64,000 nt of DNA from Achatina immaculata (Eukaryota; Mollusca; Gastropoda; Stylommatophora; Achatinidae). The first letter of the stretch is position 1. Every line of letters begins with the position of its first letter. Shown here in pieces: positions 1 to 9,535 of this stretch. Position numbers and translations under genes: made by a program. The notes below the pieces were generated by a model. The model was not told the origin of the DNA. It made no database searches and saw only the letters and a program-made list of their open reading frames with translations. The stretch lies in assembly GCA_009760885.1 (NCBI GenBank), contig CM019718.1, positions 27,076,133 to 27,140,132 on the forward strand. Direction: 5' to 3'.

Positions 1-505
1 TTATTTCGTCTACTGCAAAATGTCACAAAATCTTATTTCGTCTACTGCAAAATGTAACAAAATCTTATTTCGTCTACTGCAAAATGTCACAAAATCTTAT
101 TTCGTCTACTGCAAAATGTCACAAAACCTTATTTCGTCTACTGCAAAATGTCACAAAACCTTATTTCGTCTACTTCAAAATGTCACAAAATCTTATTTCG
201 TCTACTGCAAAATGTCACAAAATCTTATTTCGTCTACTGCAAAATGTAACAAAATCTTTTTCCGTCTACTGCAAAATGTCACAAAATCTTATTTCGTCTA
301 CTGCAAAATGTCACAAAACCTTATTTCGTCTACTGCAAAATGTCACAAAACCTTATTTCGTCTACTGCAAAATGTAACAAAATCTTATTTCGTCTACTGC
401 AAAATGTCACAAAACCTTATTTCGTCTACTGCAAAATGTCACAAAACCTTATTTCGTCTACTGCAAAATGTAACAAAATCTTTTTTCGTCTACTGCAAAA
501 TGTCA
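1..505. repeat. 32-bp minisatellite, about 16 copies, open at left edge
   Basis: A 32-bp unit starting TTATTTCGTCTACTGCAAAA repeats head to tail from the first base, with scattered C/T and A/G variants and no spacers. The array is already under way at position 1, so its true length is unknown. The open frames across it reflect the repeat, not a gene. Confidence 0.95.
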
Positions 506-560
506 TACAAGCACAAACAAGCAAATGCGCAAAATATGTCACAAGAGAAACACTTCAGTA

Positions 561-680
561 CGTTATGGTGTATGTGACGTTATGGTGTATGTGACGTTAT
601 GGTGCATGTGACGTTATGGTGTATGTGACGTTATGGTGTATGTGACGTTATGGTGTATGTGACGTTATGGTGAATGTGAC
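561..680. repeat. 17-bp minisatellite, 7 copies
   Basis: The unit CGTTATGGTGTATGTGA repeats seven times with two single-base variants (GTGCATG, GTGAATG). It starts about 55 bp after the 32-bp array and is unrelated to it in sequence. Confidence 0.95.
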
Positions 681-801
681 AGACTGACAGCACAGCATAA
701 TCTTAACCGTCTGCCTATCTGTCTGTCTCTTTGTCTGTCGGTGTGCCTGTCTCTCTTTCCATCTGTATGTCCACAGAAACACATGATCATATATAAAAAT
801 A

Positions 802-1085
802 CATAGCTGACCAAGGTCCTGCCCCACCTTTCCGTGGTACCCCTAGCAACAGACCTAACCTGGCTAACGGGGCAGGGATCGCCATAGTCCCCATGGTGGT
901 GGAGTCTGCTGAAGAAGCATTGCACACCACCTGTTTTTTAGCTGTACTCCGAGACTGAAAAAGTAGCTGCCATAACCCACTCCCATGCCGATACGATGCT
1001 GTGCCTCAACATCTCTACAGCATCGGCTGCAAAGAACAACGGCTCCAGTTACAAGGAGTTCGTAGAAGTACAATACAAAAATACA
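802..1085 (+). repeat. Dispersed repeat R1, copy 1
   Basis: This stretch recurs at 46665-47268, 50040-50225 (diverged), 53310-53590 and 54932-55256, always in the same orientation. Shared landmarks, in order, are GCTGACCAAG, GGCTAACGGGGCAGGGATCG, CCCCATGGTGGTGGAGTC, GAAGCATTGCACAC, GCTTTTTAGCTGTACT-like, GATACGATGCTGTGCCTCAA and CTACAGCATCGGCTGC. This copy lacks the upstream part seen in the others. I see no terminal inverted repeat, reverse-transcriptase motif or poly-A tail, so the class is unknown. Confidence 0.85.
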
Positions 1086-1340
1086 CACATTCATGCACAT
1101 ATATACACTACGGCAAGAAACGAGACTGACAGAGTTTCATATGAACACTTATAACATACGACAGTCCAATATTTCCCCAAATGCCATTTTTCAAGGACAA
1201 CATTAAAAAAACACATACAACAGATAAAAGCACGAAAAATAGATAAATAATTAAACATTCAATTAATTTTGTTCCTATTTGAAGGAAAAAGGATCACAAA
1301 ACATATCTGAGGAAACAACGAGGCTCTCATACGGTAAAGT

Positions 1341-1592
1341 AAGAGAACACAATTTTGTTGGATTAGACCTCGAAAAAATCGTAGACAAAGCACTTTAATG
1401 AGACGTGAGAGAAAGAAAAATAACAAGAGAATTACCTGGGATTCGAACCACGGACTCCGGTAGGACGAGCAGCCGTCTAACCACGAGAGAGCAGCGTACT
1501 TCCGAACTTCGCTATCTCCATCTCCAAAAAAAAAAGATGTTTGAAAAGTTATTAGTAATTATTCAGTCGACACCCGGCAAGAAACGAGGTCA
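1341..1592 (-). repeat. tRNA-like SINE-type repeat, left arm of an inverted pair
   Basis: Read on the minus strand, it carries an A-box-like TAGCGAAGTTC and a B-box-like GGTTCGAATCC, the spacing fitting a tRNA with a long variable arm. An internal T-run precedes the tRNA-like part. The same sequence lies in opposite orientation at 1768-2047 with substitutions and one indel of about 14 bp. A related head sequence occurs at 48590. Origin from RNA polymerase III-transcribed DNA is likely; whether this is a full SINE is not clear. Confidence 0.65.
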
Positions 1593-1767
1593 TCACGTAG
1601 AAATTCCGTAGCTTAGATTCAGTCTCTCTAGCATGTATCAACTTTCAGACAAACATACACACGGTCTCCTGCCATGTCTGGTGCATACTTGAACAACAAC
1701 AACAAACGAACGAATACTTTTTATGAAGTTAGTTTCAGGAACAATTTTTTTTTAATAAATAGGAAAC

Positions 1768-2047
1768 AACCTCGTTTCCTTCCAGATGTCGCGATCCTCG
1801 TGTCGACTGAACAGTTACTAATGACTTCGCTTCAAACATCTTTTTTTTTTTTTTTGGAGGTTCGAGATAGCGAAGTTCGTTAGTACGCTGCTCTCTCGTG
1901 GCTAGACGTATTTTCGTCCTACCGGAGTCCTTGATTTGAATCCCAGGTAATTCTCTTGTGATTTTTCTTTCTCTCACGTCTCACTAAAGTGCTTTGTCTA
2001 CGATTTTTTCCAGGTCTAATCCTACAAAACTGTGTTCTCTTGCTAAA
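1768..2047 (+). repeat. tRNA-like SINE-type repeat, right arm of an inverted pair
   Basis: This is the plus-strand partner of 1341-1592, separated from it by about 175 bp. Homology runs through the internal T-tract (about 1842-1858), the A-box-like TAGCGAAGTTCG and the B-box region, here decayed to GATTTGAATCCC. It continues into a shared 3' part ending near TGTGTTCTCTTG. The arms could pair as a long imperfect hairpin. Confidence 0.65.
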
Positions 2048-2103
2048 ACATTTTTTAGCTCACACACCTTTGTCTACCTTTGTTATTATAACCAGTTTTA
2101 ATG

Positions 2104-2173
2104 CAGAACTTTACAGTTGGTTACTAAACTTAGCACTCTACAGAACTTTACAGTTGGTTACTAAACTTAGCAC
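2104..2173. repeat. 37-bp satellite, left part split by the LINE
   Basis: Almost two copies of a 37-bp unit (CAGAACTTTACAGTTGGTTA, then CTAAACTTAGCACTCTA). The array stops mid-unit at CTAAACTTAGCAC, where the LINE begins, and resumes at 5371. Confidence 0.95.
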
Positions 2174-5100
2174 CCCCGTGTGGTACCCGGGATCTGCAAA
2201 GAATAGGACCACTGTACCCTACCATGCATGATCGTAAAAGGCGACTAAGGAGGGTTCAGCATAGGGCCAGCAACCCTATCTGGTAAAAAACTATCAGACT
2301 GCTACAGAAACAGAAGCAAGGGAAAAAGCAAATGCGGGTGGAAGGAGAAATGCGTATCAGGAAACTGAGCCCATGAAGGTTGTGGATGAAAGCCAGACAC
2401 TGGAAGTCCCCAGCCCGACTGCAGACCTCCTGGAACCTAAACAAAAGATGCAAATAGGCAGCTGGAATGTAAGAACACTAAACCAGACTGGAAAACTAGC
2501 ACAAACCATCAAGGAAATGCACAGATACAAACTAGACATACTAGGAATACAAGAAGCAAGATGGACAGGACAAGGCAGAAGGAAATTAACAACACAGCAC
2601 ACAGAAGATACAATAATATGGTCAGGTAAAGAAGATCTTCATGAAGGAGGAGTAGCATTGATTATAACAAAAGAAGCATCAAGAGCATTGCTGAAATGGA
2701 CCCCAATAAATGAGAGATTACTATATGCACGGTTCAACTCAAGATTCACGAAGCTGTCTATTATAGTTTGTTATGCACCAACAGAAGCAGCTGAAGAGGA
2801 ATTAAAAGAAGATTTTTACAACAGCCTCCAAGCCACAGTAGAAACAATACCCAAGCATGATATGCTACTCATCTTGGGCGACTTCAATGCAAAAGTAGGT
2901 GAAGGAAATGAAGATAGAAGAAGAATCATGGGAAGAGAAGGAATCGGAGAAATAAATGAAAATGGAGAAAGACTGTGCAGTTTCTGTGAAGAAAACATGA
3001 TGACCATCGGAGGGACAATTTTCCAACACAAAAACATCCATAAGGTGACTTGGAGGTCACCAGATAAAACCACAGAAAACCAAATCGATCACATACTAAT
3101 AAACAACAAGTGGAAACGGTCACTACAAGATGTGCGAGCAAGGAAAGGAGCAGATATAGGAAGTGATCACAACCTTCTGGTAGCAAAAATAAAACTAAAA
3201 TTAAGGAAAGCCAGAATCGGAGAACACAGAAAGATACATTTTGATACAAGAAAACTGATAGACCAGCAAACAAGAAATAAATTCTCAATAATACTTAAGA
3301 ACCGTTTCAGTGTCCTACAACACGAAGCAGAAATGTCCATATTAGAGTTCAATAAAACACTACAGGAAACAGCAAAAGAGGTGCTGGGATATCGGAAAAG
3401 GAGAAAAGAGGGATGGATAAGTGAGACCACATGGGAAAAGATAGAGCAAAGAAAAGAAATCAAGAAAAAATTACTGAACACCAAATCACAACGGCTTAAA
3501 GAACAAGTTTTAAGTAATTATGCACAAAAAGACAAAGAAGTGAAGGAATCATGCCGTCAAGATAAACGTCAGTATTATGACAACTTAGCAGAGACAGCAG
3601 AGAAAGCAGCATATACAAATGACATGAAAACCATATATAAAATCACAAAGCAGATGACAGGTAACTTCAATACAAGATGTGAAAGTGCAGTAAGAACACA
3701 AAATGGACAACTGGTCAGTGGAGAAAGAGAAAAAATTGAAAGATGGAGGGACCACTTTAACACCCTACTAAACAGAACACAAGCAGCACAAGCAATAGAT
3801 ATACCTGAAGCAAAAGCGGAACTAAACATCAATACAGGACCAATAACAATAAATGAAGTAAAAGAGGCGATAAAGATGCTAAAATCAGACAGGGCACCAG
3901 GTGAAGATGAAGTGACTGCTGAGATGTTGAAAGCAGAAGAAACAGAAACACCAAAACAACTTTGCCGGATATTACAACAAATTTGGGATCTAGAAAAAGC
4001 CCCAGAGGAGTGGAAAACTGGTCTTATAGTAAAACTACCAAAGAAGGGTGACCTCAGAGATTGCGGGAACTGGAGAGGCATTACCCTACTGCCACTCACT
4101 AGTAAAGTATTTTGCAGAATAATCATCAACAGAATTGTACCAACACTTGAGGAAAAACTTCGGAAAGAGCAGGCAGGATTTAGGAAAGGAAGATCATGCA
4201 TAGACCATATATTTGTACTTAGACAAATATTAGAACAGGCAAATGAGTGGCATAGCACAACATATGCATTATTCATAGATTTTGAGAAAGCCTTTGACAG
4301 TGTCAACAGAGATGCACTGTGGAAAAGATGGCATGGCCTCCCCCATAAAATAGTTAATGTAATCAAAGCCCTATACGAGGGTTTTCAGTGCAAAGTTATC
4401 TGTGGAGAACATACCTCCAGCAGCTTTAGGGTACAAACAGGAGTGAAACAGGGATGTGTACTATCACCAACATTATTTATCTTGGCAGTAGACTGGTTAA
4501 TGAAGGAGGCAACATCAGACAAACGCAGAGGATTACAATGGACCCTTAACACAGTGCTGGAGGACCTTGACTTTGCGGACGACATTTGTCTATTATCAAG
4601 CAGTCACAAAGATATGCAAGATAAAATAAACAAGTTAACCCAGAATGCAAACAACATAGGACTAAAGATCAACGTAGGAAAGACAAAGTTAATGAAGCAA
4701 AATGTGAACAACAGAAATGTACTCAGAGTAGATAACAAGTTAGTGGAGGAGGTCAACGAATTTGTATACCTTGGCAGCAGAGTAGTAGAAAATGGAGACA
4801 GCACAGAGGACATCAACAGCAGACTTACTAGAGCAAACCAGGCTTTTGCAATGCTACAGAATATATGGAAATCAAATAAACTAAGCATAAATATGAAAAT
4901 CAGGATATTTAAGAGTAATGTTCTAAGTGTACTACTCTATGGAAGTGAATGCTGGAAAATCACCAAAACCATAGAAAACAAGTTGAATTCTTTCCAGACT
5001 AAATGTTTACGTAGAATTAAAAAAATATTTTGGCCAAACACCATAAGAAATAACATCTTATTGGCAGAAATGCAGATGAAACCACTGACAACAATTATTG

Positions 5101-5370
5101 AGGAAAGACGCTGGCGATGGTTGGGACATGTGCTCCGAATGACTGACAACTCACTACCAAAAATAGCACTAAGATGGACACCACAGGGGAGCAGAAGTAA
5201 GGGTAGACCAAAAGAGACATGGAGAAGAACAACAGAAAGGATGTTGAGCAATAGAGGGCTCACCTGGGCAAGAGCAGAAAAAAAGGCGAAAGACAGGCAT
5301 TTGTGGAAAACCCTTGCGGAAGCCCCATGTGCCCTGGGCACTTAAGGTTCAGAGAGAGAGAGAGAGAGAG
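2174..5370 (+). mobile_element. RTE-like non-LTR retrotransposon, apparently full length
   Basis: A LINE of about 3.2 kb with a 5' leader of about 200 bp, one long reading frame (2373-5345), a very short 3' untranslated region and a (GA)n tail, the compact plan typical of the RTE group. It is flanked by the identical 14-mer ACTAAACTTAGCAC at 2160-2173 and 5371-5384, the expected mark of target-primed insertion. Because the target is a 37-bp tandem array, part of the match could be repeat register, but the breakpoint lies within a unit on both sides. A 5'-truncated relative of the same family lies at 54420-54682. RTE versus RTE-X assignment needs a tree. Confidence 0.93.
2373..5345 (+). CDS. 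LINE endonuclease/reverse transcriptase polyprotein, 990 aa
   Basis: Encodes the retrotransposition enzyme that nicks target DNA and copies the element RNA at the nick. The N-terminal endonuclease/exonuclease/phosphatase domain spans about residues 26-280: SWNVRT (30-35), QEARW (60-64), GDFNAKVG (169-176) and SDHNLL (264-269) supply the expected Asn, Glu, Asp/Asn and Asp-His residues. The reverse transcriptase spans about 540-780: LPKKGDLRDCGNWRGI (555-570), FIDFEKAFD (634-642, motif A), GVKQGCVLSP (690-699, motif B) and FADD (734-737, motif C). The C-terminus has RRWRWLGHVLR (912-922) and a KGRPKETWRR basic stretch, common in this group. No stop or frameshift is visible. The segment after motif A (ALWKRWHGLP) looks about two residues shorter than I would expect, so full activity is not assured. 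I chose the first Met in frame; Met26, just before the endonuclease, could also serve. No host promoter is evident. Confidence 0.93.
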   Translation: MKVVDESQTLEVPSPTADLLEPKQKMQIGSWNVRTLNQTGKLAQTIKEMHRYKLDILGIQEARWTGQGRRKLTTQHTEDTIIWSGKEDLHEGGVALIITKEASRALLKWTPINERLLYARFNSRFTKLSIIVCYAPTEAAEEELKEDFYNSLQATVETIPKHDMLLILGDFNAKVGEGNEDRRRIMGREGIGEINENGERLCSFCEENMMTIGGTIFQHKNIHKVTWRSPDKTTENQIDHILINNKWKRSLQDVRARKGADIGSDHNLLVAKIKLKLRKARIGEHRKIHFDTRKLIDQQTRNKFSIILKNRFSVLQHEAEMSILEFNKTLQETAKEVLGYRKRRKEGWISETTWEKIEQRKEIKKKLLNTKSQRLKEQVLSNYAQKDKEVKESCRQDKRQYYDNLAETAEKAAYTNDMKTIYKITKQMTGNFNTRCESAVRTQNGQLVSGEREKIERWRDHFNTLLNRTQAAQAIDIPEAKAELNINTGPITINEVKEAIKMLKSDRAPGEDEVTAEMLKAEETETPKQLCRILQQIWDLEKAPEEWKTGLIVKLPKKGDLRDCGNWRGITLLPLTSKVFCRIIINRIVPTLEEKLRKEQAGFRKGRSCIDHIFVLRQILEQANEWHSTTYALFIDFEKAFDSVNRDALWKRWHGLPHKIVNVIKALYEGFQCKVICGEHTSSSFRVQTGVKQGCVLSPTLFILAVDWLMKEATSDKRRGLQWTLNTVLEDLDFADDICLLSSSHKDMQDKINKLTQNANNIGLKINVGKTKLMKQNVNNRNVLRVDNKLVEEVNEFVYLGSRVVENGDSTEDINSRLTRANQAFAMLQNIWKSNKLSINMKIRIFKSNVLSVLLYGSECWKITKTIENKLNSFQTKCLRRIKKIFWPNTIRNNILLAEMQMKPLTTIIEERRWRWLGHVLRMTDNSLPKIALRWTPQGSRSKGRPKETWRRTTERMLSNRGLTWARAEKKAKDRHLWKTLAEAPCALGT

Positions 5371-5518
5371 ACTAAACTTAGCACTCTACAGAACTTTACA
5401 GTTGGTTACTAAACTTAGCACTCTACAGAACTTTACAGTTGGTTACTAAACTTAGCACTCTACAGAACTTTACAGTTGGTTACTAAACTTAGCACTCTAC
5501 AGAACTTTACAGTTGGTT
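5371..5518. repeat. 37-bp satellite, right part, 4 copies
   Basis: Four exact-length copies of the unit seen at 2104-2173 resume directly after the LINE tail. The first bases (5371-5384) duplicate the left flank. Confidence 0.95.
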
Positions 5519-5914
5519 GCCTTATCTCATCACTGATTTCCATTATTCTGCGAAGATGAAAAGTATTCTTTTTTTGTTCCATGCCTCGGTTGTGTCGTTC
5601 ACGTTCCACAGCCATGTAAAAGAGCGCCAGTCATGCAGATCTGATAAATCAGAACCTTTATCGTCAATGTTAATTTTCTTTGGGGGTGCTCCGTGTCCCT
5701 TTTTCTTTAGCTTGCCAAAAATGTTGTAGCTCCTATCTCCTTTCCGTGTATTGGTTTCTTTGTCTCGAGGGGGGGGGGGGGGGGGGTGGGGAATGTGGAT
5801 CCAAGATAGCCGAACCTGTCCACTGATTCTGGCAGGTTCCTATTTAGAATTAGACAGGTGGCTACGATTATGTCTTGTCCTAGACTGTCTTATTAATACA
5901 TTCCGTCTGAGAGA
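5519..5914. other. No gene seen; G-tract
   Basis: Apart from an uninterrupted G-run at about 5769-5786, followed by TGGGG, I recognise nothing here. The G-run could fold as a quadruplex. Confidence 0.5.
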
Positions 5915-6419
5915 ACATACATACATACATACATACATACATAAATACGTATGTACGTACGTATATACATACTTACATACATACATATATATACACATAC
6001 ATATATATACATAAATACGTATGTACTTACGTACATACATGCATACATACATACATACATATATATATATACATACATACACATCTATCCATCCATCCAT
6101 CTATACATACATACATACATACATACATACGTATGTACGTACATACATACATACATACAAACATACATACATAAATACACTACGTACATACATACATATA
6201 TACATACATACGTATGTACGTACGTACATACATACATACATACATACATACATACATACATACATACATGCATACACACATACATACGTACATACATGCA
6301 TACATATATACATCCATCCATACATACATACATACATACATACGTATGTATGTACAAACATACATACAAACATACATACATAAATACATACATACATACA
6401 TACATACATACATACATAA
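5915..6419. repeat. (CATA)n microsatellite, about 500 bp
   Basis: Long CATA/TACA tetranucleotide repeat with recurring interruptions containing ACGTATGTACGTAC-type palindromes (about 5945, 6012, 6127, 6207). It abuts the 3' end of the minus-strand LINE fragment at 6445-6690, so it probably grew from that element's (TATG)n tail. Confidence 0.95.
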
Positions 6420-6444
6420 CCTTGGTCAATGATCGGCTAAGCAG

Positions 6445-6690
6445 TTACTGCCCACCACGCCCTGTAACGTCTGGCAGGGCAGCAGCAAATCCTCTCCATC
6501 TTTCACAGTCTGCGGCCAGCAAGGTATTGTGCCCCCAGCTGTGCTGTATGCTACTCATTTCTGCTTCTACCGCTCTTCGCCAGGTAGAACTTGGTCGGCC
6601 TCTCTTTCTTTTTCCCTCGGGTGTCCATCTTTTGGCTGTTGTAGAGATGTTGCTGGGGTCTCTTCAGAGTACATGACCAATCCATTTCCA
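6445..6690 (-). pseudogene. RTE-like LINE C-terminus, 5'-truncated, broken
   Basis: The minus-strand translation starts WKWIGHVL, has a TGA stop, then reads TAKRWTPEGKRKRGRPSSTW and RRAVEAEM, ending in a stop at 6445. This is the same tail domain as residues 912-955 of the intact LINE at 2373 and the fragment at 46241, but of a different subfamily. The enzyme core is absent. About 25 bp after the stop the sequence runs into the tetranucleotide array at 5915-6419. Confidence 0.85.
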
Positions 6691-7311
6691 GACGCATACA
6701 TATATACAGATACATACATAATACATACATGTGCGCACATAAAGCTTACATACATAACACATACATAATTGTGAGTGCACACCGTTTTATCAGTCTGTCT
6801 CTCATTTCAGCCTCTCAGTACGTCCTCTTCACTTTTCAGTCCGTCTGTCTTTTTTTCTCCTCCCCTGTCCTTCTCTGTGTCTCTCTCTCCAGTCCATCTG
6901 AATGTCTGTTTCTTGTCTTCTTTTCCCCCCACAGACAATACAATAAATTAAACGAGTGACTTCTCTGTAATGAAAGCCTTACTAAAAGAGTGGAAACTCT
7001 CCCATTTCATTTACATATCACACAGCGGAGAATGCTCCAGACCTGAACTAACACCGCCTCCTGGTACCATTAAAGTGTCTAGCTGGACTTTTTGTTGACT
7101 GTTAAAAATTGGCAATTTTAGTGCCACAAGTGGCACTGTGGCGAAAAGAGTGACGCATCCAGCAGGCGGGTAATGGCCATTGTTGGTGGTGAACTTGATC
7201 TTCGTCTGTTCTGTGTGAGGTAAGTACTTTTGAGCTTAGAATTGTCTTCTAATTCATGAGGTATTCTTCTTGCTTATAAAGAAAGTCGTGAATGCTCCTT
7301 TTTTATGGAAG
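6691..7311. other. No recognised gene; possible short exon and palindrome
   Basis: The left part is pyrimidine-rich. At 7120-7137 there is a perfect 8-bp inverted repeat (AGTGCCAC, AA, GTGGCACT). At 7173 an ATG opens 15 codons that run into AGGTAAGTAC, a consensus-like 5' splice donor (GT at 7220-7221). That is weak evidence for a first coding exon, and no partner exon was found. Confidence 0.3.
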
Positions 7312-8790
7312 AAAAGATGGAAGCTTAGTTAGAGAGAAGTGATGAAAGCTCAGTTAGAGAGAAGTGATGAAAGCTCAGTTACAGAGAAGTGATGAAATCT
7401 CAGTTAGAGAGAAGTGATGAAAGCTCAGTTACAGAGAAGTGATGAAATCTCAGTTAGAGAGAAGTGATGAAAGCTCAGTTATAGAGAAGTAATGAAATCT
7501 CAGTTAGAGAGAAGTGATGAAAACTTAGTTAGAGGGAAGTGATGAAAGCTTAGTTAGAGGGAAGTGATGAAAGCTTAGTTAGAGGGAAGTGATGAAAGCT
7601 TATTTAGAGGGAAGTGATGAAAGCTCAGTTAAAAGGAAATGATGAAAGCTTAGTTAGAGGGAAGTGATGAAAGCTTAGTTAGAGAGAAGTGATGAAAGCT
7701 TAGTTGAAGGGAAGAGATGAAACCTCAGTTACAAAGAAGTGATGAAAGTTCAGTTATAGAGAAGGGATGAAAGCTTAGTTGGAGGGAAGTGATGAAAGCT
7801 CATTTAGAGGGAAGTGATGAAAGCTCAGTTAGAGAGAACTGATGAAAGCTCGGTTGGAGGGAAGTGATGAAAGCTTAGAGGGAAGTGATGAAAGCTTAGA
7901 GGGAAGTGATGAAAGCTTAGTTAGAGGGAAGTGATGAAAGCTTTGTTAGAAGGAAGTGATGAAAGCTTATTTAGAGGGAAGTGATGAAAGCTCAGTTAAA
8001 GGGAAGTGATGAAAGCTTATTTAGAGGGAAGTGATGAAAGCTCAGTTAAAGGGAAGTGATGAAAGCTTAGTTAGAGGGAAGTGATGAAAGCTTAGTTAGA
8101 GGGAAGTGATGAAAGCTTAGTTAGAGGGAAGTGATGAAAGCTCAGTTAGAGGGAATGATGAAAGCTTAGTTAGAGGGAAGTGATGAAAGCTTAGTTAGAG
8201 AGAAGTGATGAAAGCTTAGTTGAAGGGAAGAGATGAAACCTCAGTTACAAAGAAGTGATGAAAGTTCAGTTATAGAGAAGGGATGAAAGCTTAGTTGGAG
8301 GGAAGTGATGAAAGCTCATTTAGAGGGAAGTGATGAAAGCTCAGTTAGAGAGAACTGATGAAAGCTCGGTTGGAGGGAAGTGATGAAAGCTTAGAGGGAA
8401 GTGATGAAAGCTTAGAGGGAAGTGATGAAAGCTTAGTTAGAGGGAAGTGATGAAAGCTTTGTTAGAAGGAAGTGATGAAAGCTTATTTAGAGGGAAGTGA
8501 TGAAAGCTCAGTTAAAGGGAAGTGATGAAAGCTTATTTAGAGGGAAGTGATGAAAGCTCAGTTAAAGGGAAGTGATGAAAGCTTAGTTAGAGGGAAGTGA
8601 TGAAAGCTTAGTTAGAGGGAAGTGATGAAAGCTTAGTTAGAGGGAAGTGATGAAAGCTCAGTTAGAGGGAAGTGATGAAAGCTTAGTTAGAGCGAAGTGA
8701 TGAAAGCTTAGTTAGAGGGAATTGATCAAACATCAGCTAGAGAGAAATGATGAAAGCTCATTTATAGAGAAGTGATGAAACCTCTCTTTA
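7312..8790. repeat. 25-bp minisatellite, nearly 60 copies, with higher-order duplication
   Basis: The basic unit is about 25 bp (GAAGTGATGAAAGCTCAGTT followed by AGAGA). Variants differ mainly at CTCAG/CTTAG and AGAGA/AGAGGG. The diagnostic variant run TAGTTGAAGGGAAGAGATGA occurs at 7701 and again at 8217, and the neighbouring variants follow in the same order, so about 516 bp was duplicated as one block. Confidence 0.95.
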
Positions 8791-9090
8791 CAGAGGAAAA
8801 TATTTTTCAAAAAACTTTACAGAAGAAGGGATAAGAAACGCTTTAATAGACAAAGAGATAACGAGAGAGAGAGAGATGAAAGTTCTTTTTATAGAGGAAG
8901 AAATCAAAGCTTTCTTTATAGGGGAGATTTCTCATTCATTTCTGAAAATTCTCTTTATAGGGGAGACAAATGAAACCTTTCCTTTTTGGGGAAAGAAATG
9001 AAAGCTCTCTTTATAGAGGAAAGAAAGGAAAGAAATGGAAGCTCTCTTTATAGCGGAGAGAAATCAAATTTTTTTTTTACACATCGGTGT
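8791..9090. repeat. Degenerate relatives of the 25-bp array
   Basis: Irregular repeats of the type GAAAGCTCTCTTTATAGAGG, about 30-40 bp apart, continue the array in decayed form. Similar units resume at about 9340-9530 after repeat R3, suggesting that R3 interrupts an older array. Confidence 0.6.
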
Positions 9091-9333
9091 TGGAGGATGA
9101 CCGTGTTAGATGGATGATTGGTTCACCAGGGCTGGCTGAGACTCAGTGCTACGTCCCTGCAGTGTCCAAAAAAAAAAAAAGGCTTTCGTCAAGCTTCTGA
9201 ATAGTTAAGACAATTTTGGATTCTCTCACCCCCCCCCCCCCCCACACACACACATACACTTTCTGCTTCTCTCGGTGTTGGAGCTTGTTCAGAAGTTTTC
9301 TTATCTGATACTACTTGGCGCCTGTTTTTCAGC
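9091..9333 (+). repeat. Dispersed repeat R3, copy 1
   Basis: About 243 bp nearly identical to 13132-13372. Both contain GGCTGGCTGAGACTCAGT, an A-run, a C-run followed by (CA)n, and the ending TACTTGGCGCCTGTTTTTCAG. Only a few substitutions and homopolymer-length changes separate the copies, so the duplication is recent. No coding signal or terminal repeats seen. Confidence 0.85.
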
Positions 9334-9535
9334 TGAAAGCTTCCTTTTATATAGGAAGAAATGAAAAGCTTTTTTTTTTTTAGAGGAAGAAGTTACAGCT
9401 ACATTTACAAAGAGAGGGAGAGATTTTTAACTCTTTTTATAAAGGAGGATATGAAACTCCCTTTTGCGAAAAAACTAAAACTCCCTTTATAGAGGAAGAT
9501 ATGAAAGATCACATTTAGAAGAACATATCAATCAA

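Noticed and set aside
20..594. Overlapping frames of 84-185 codons rich in SQNLISSTAK and FRLLQNV
   Set aside because: They are translations of the 32-bp tandem repeat in different frames; the 32-bp period cycles through frames and leaves all of them open.
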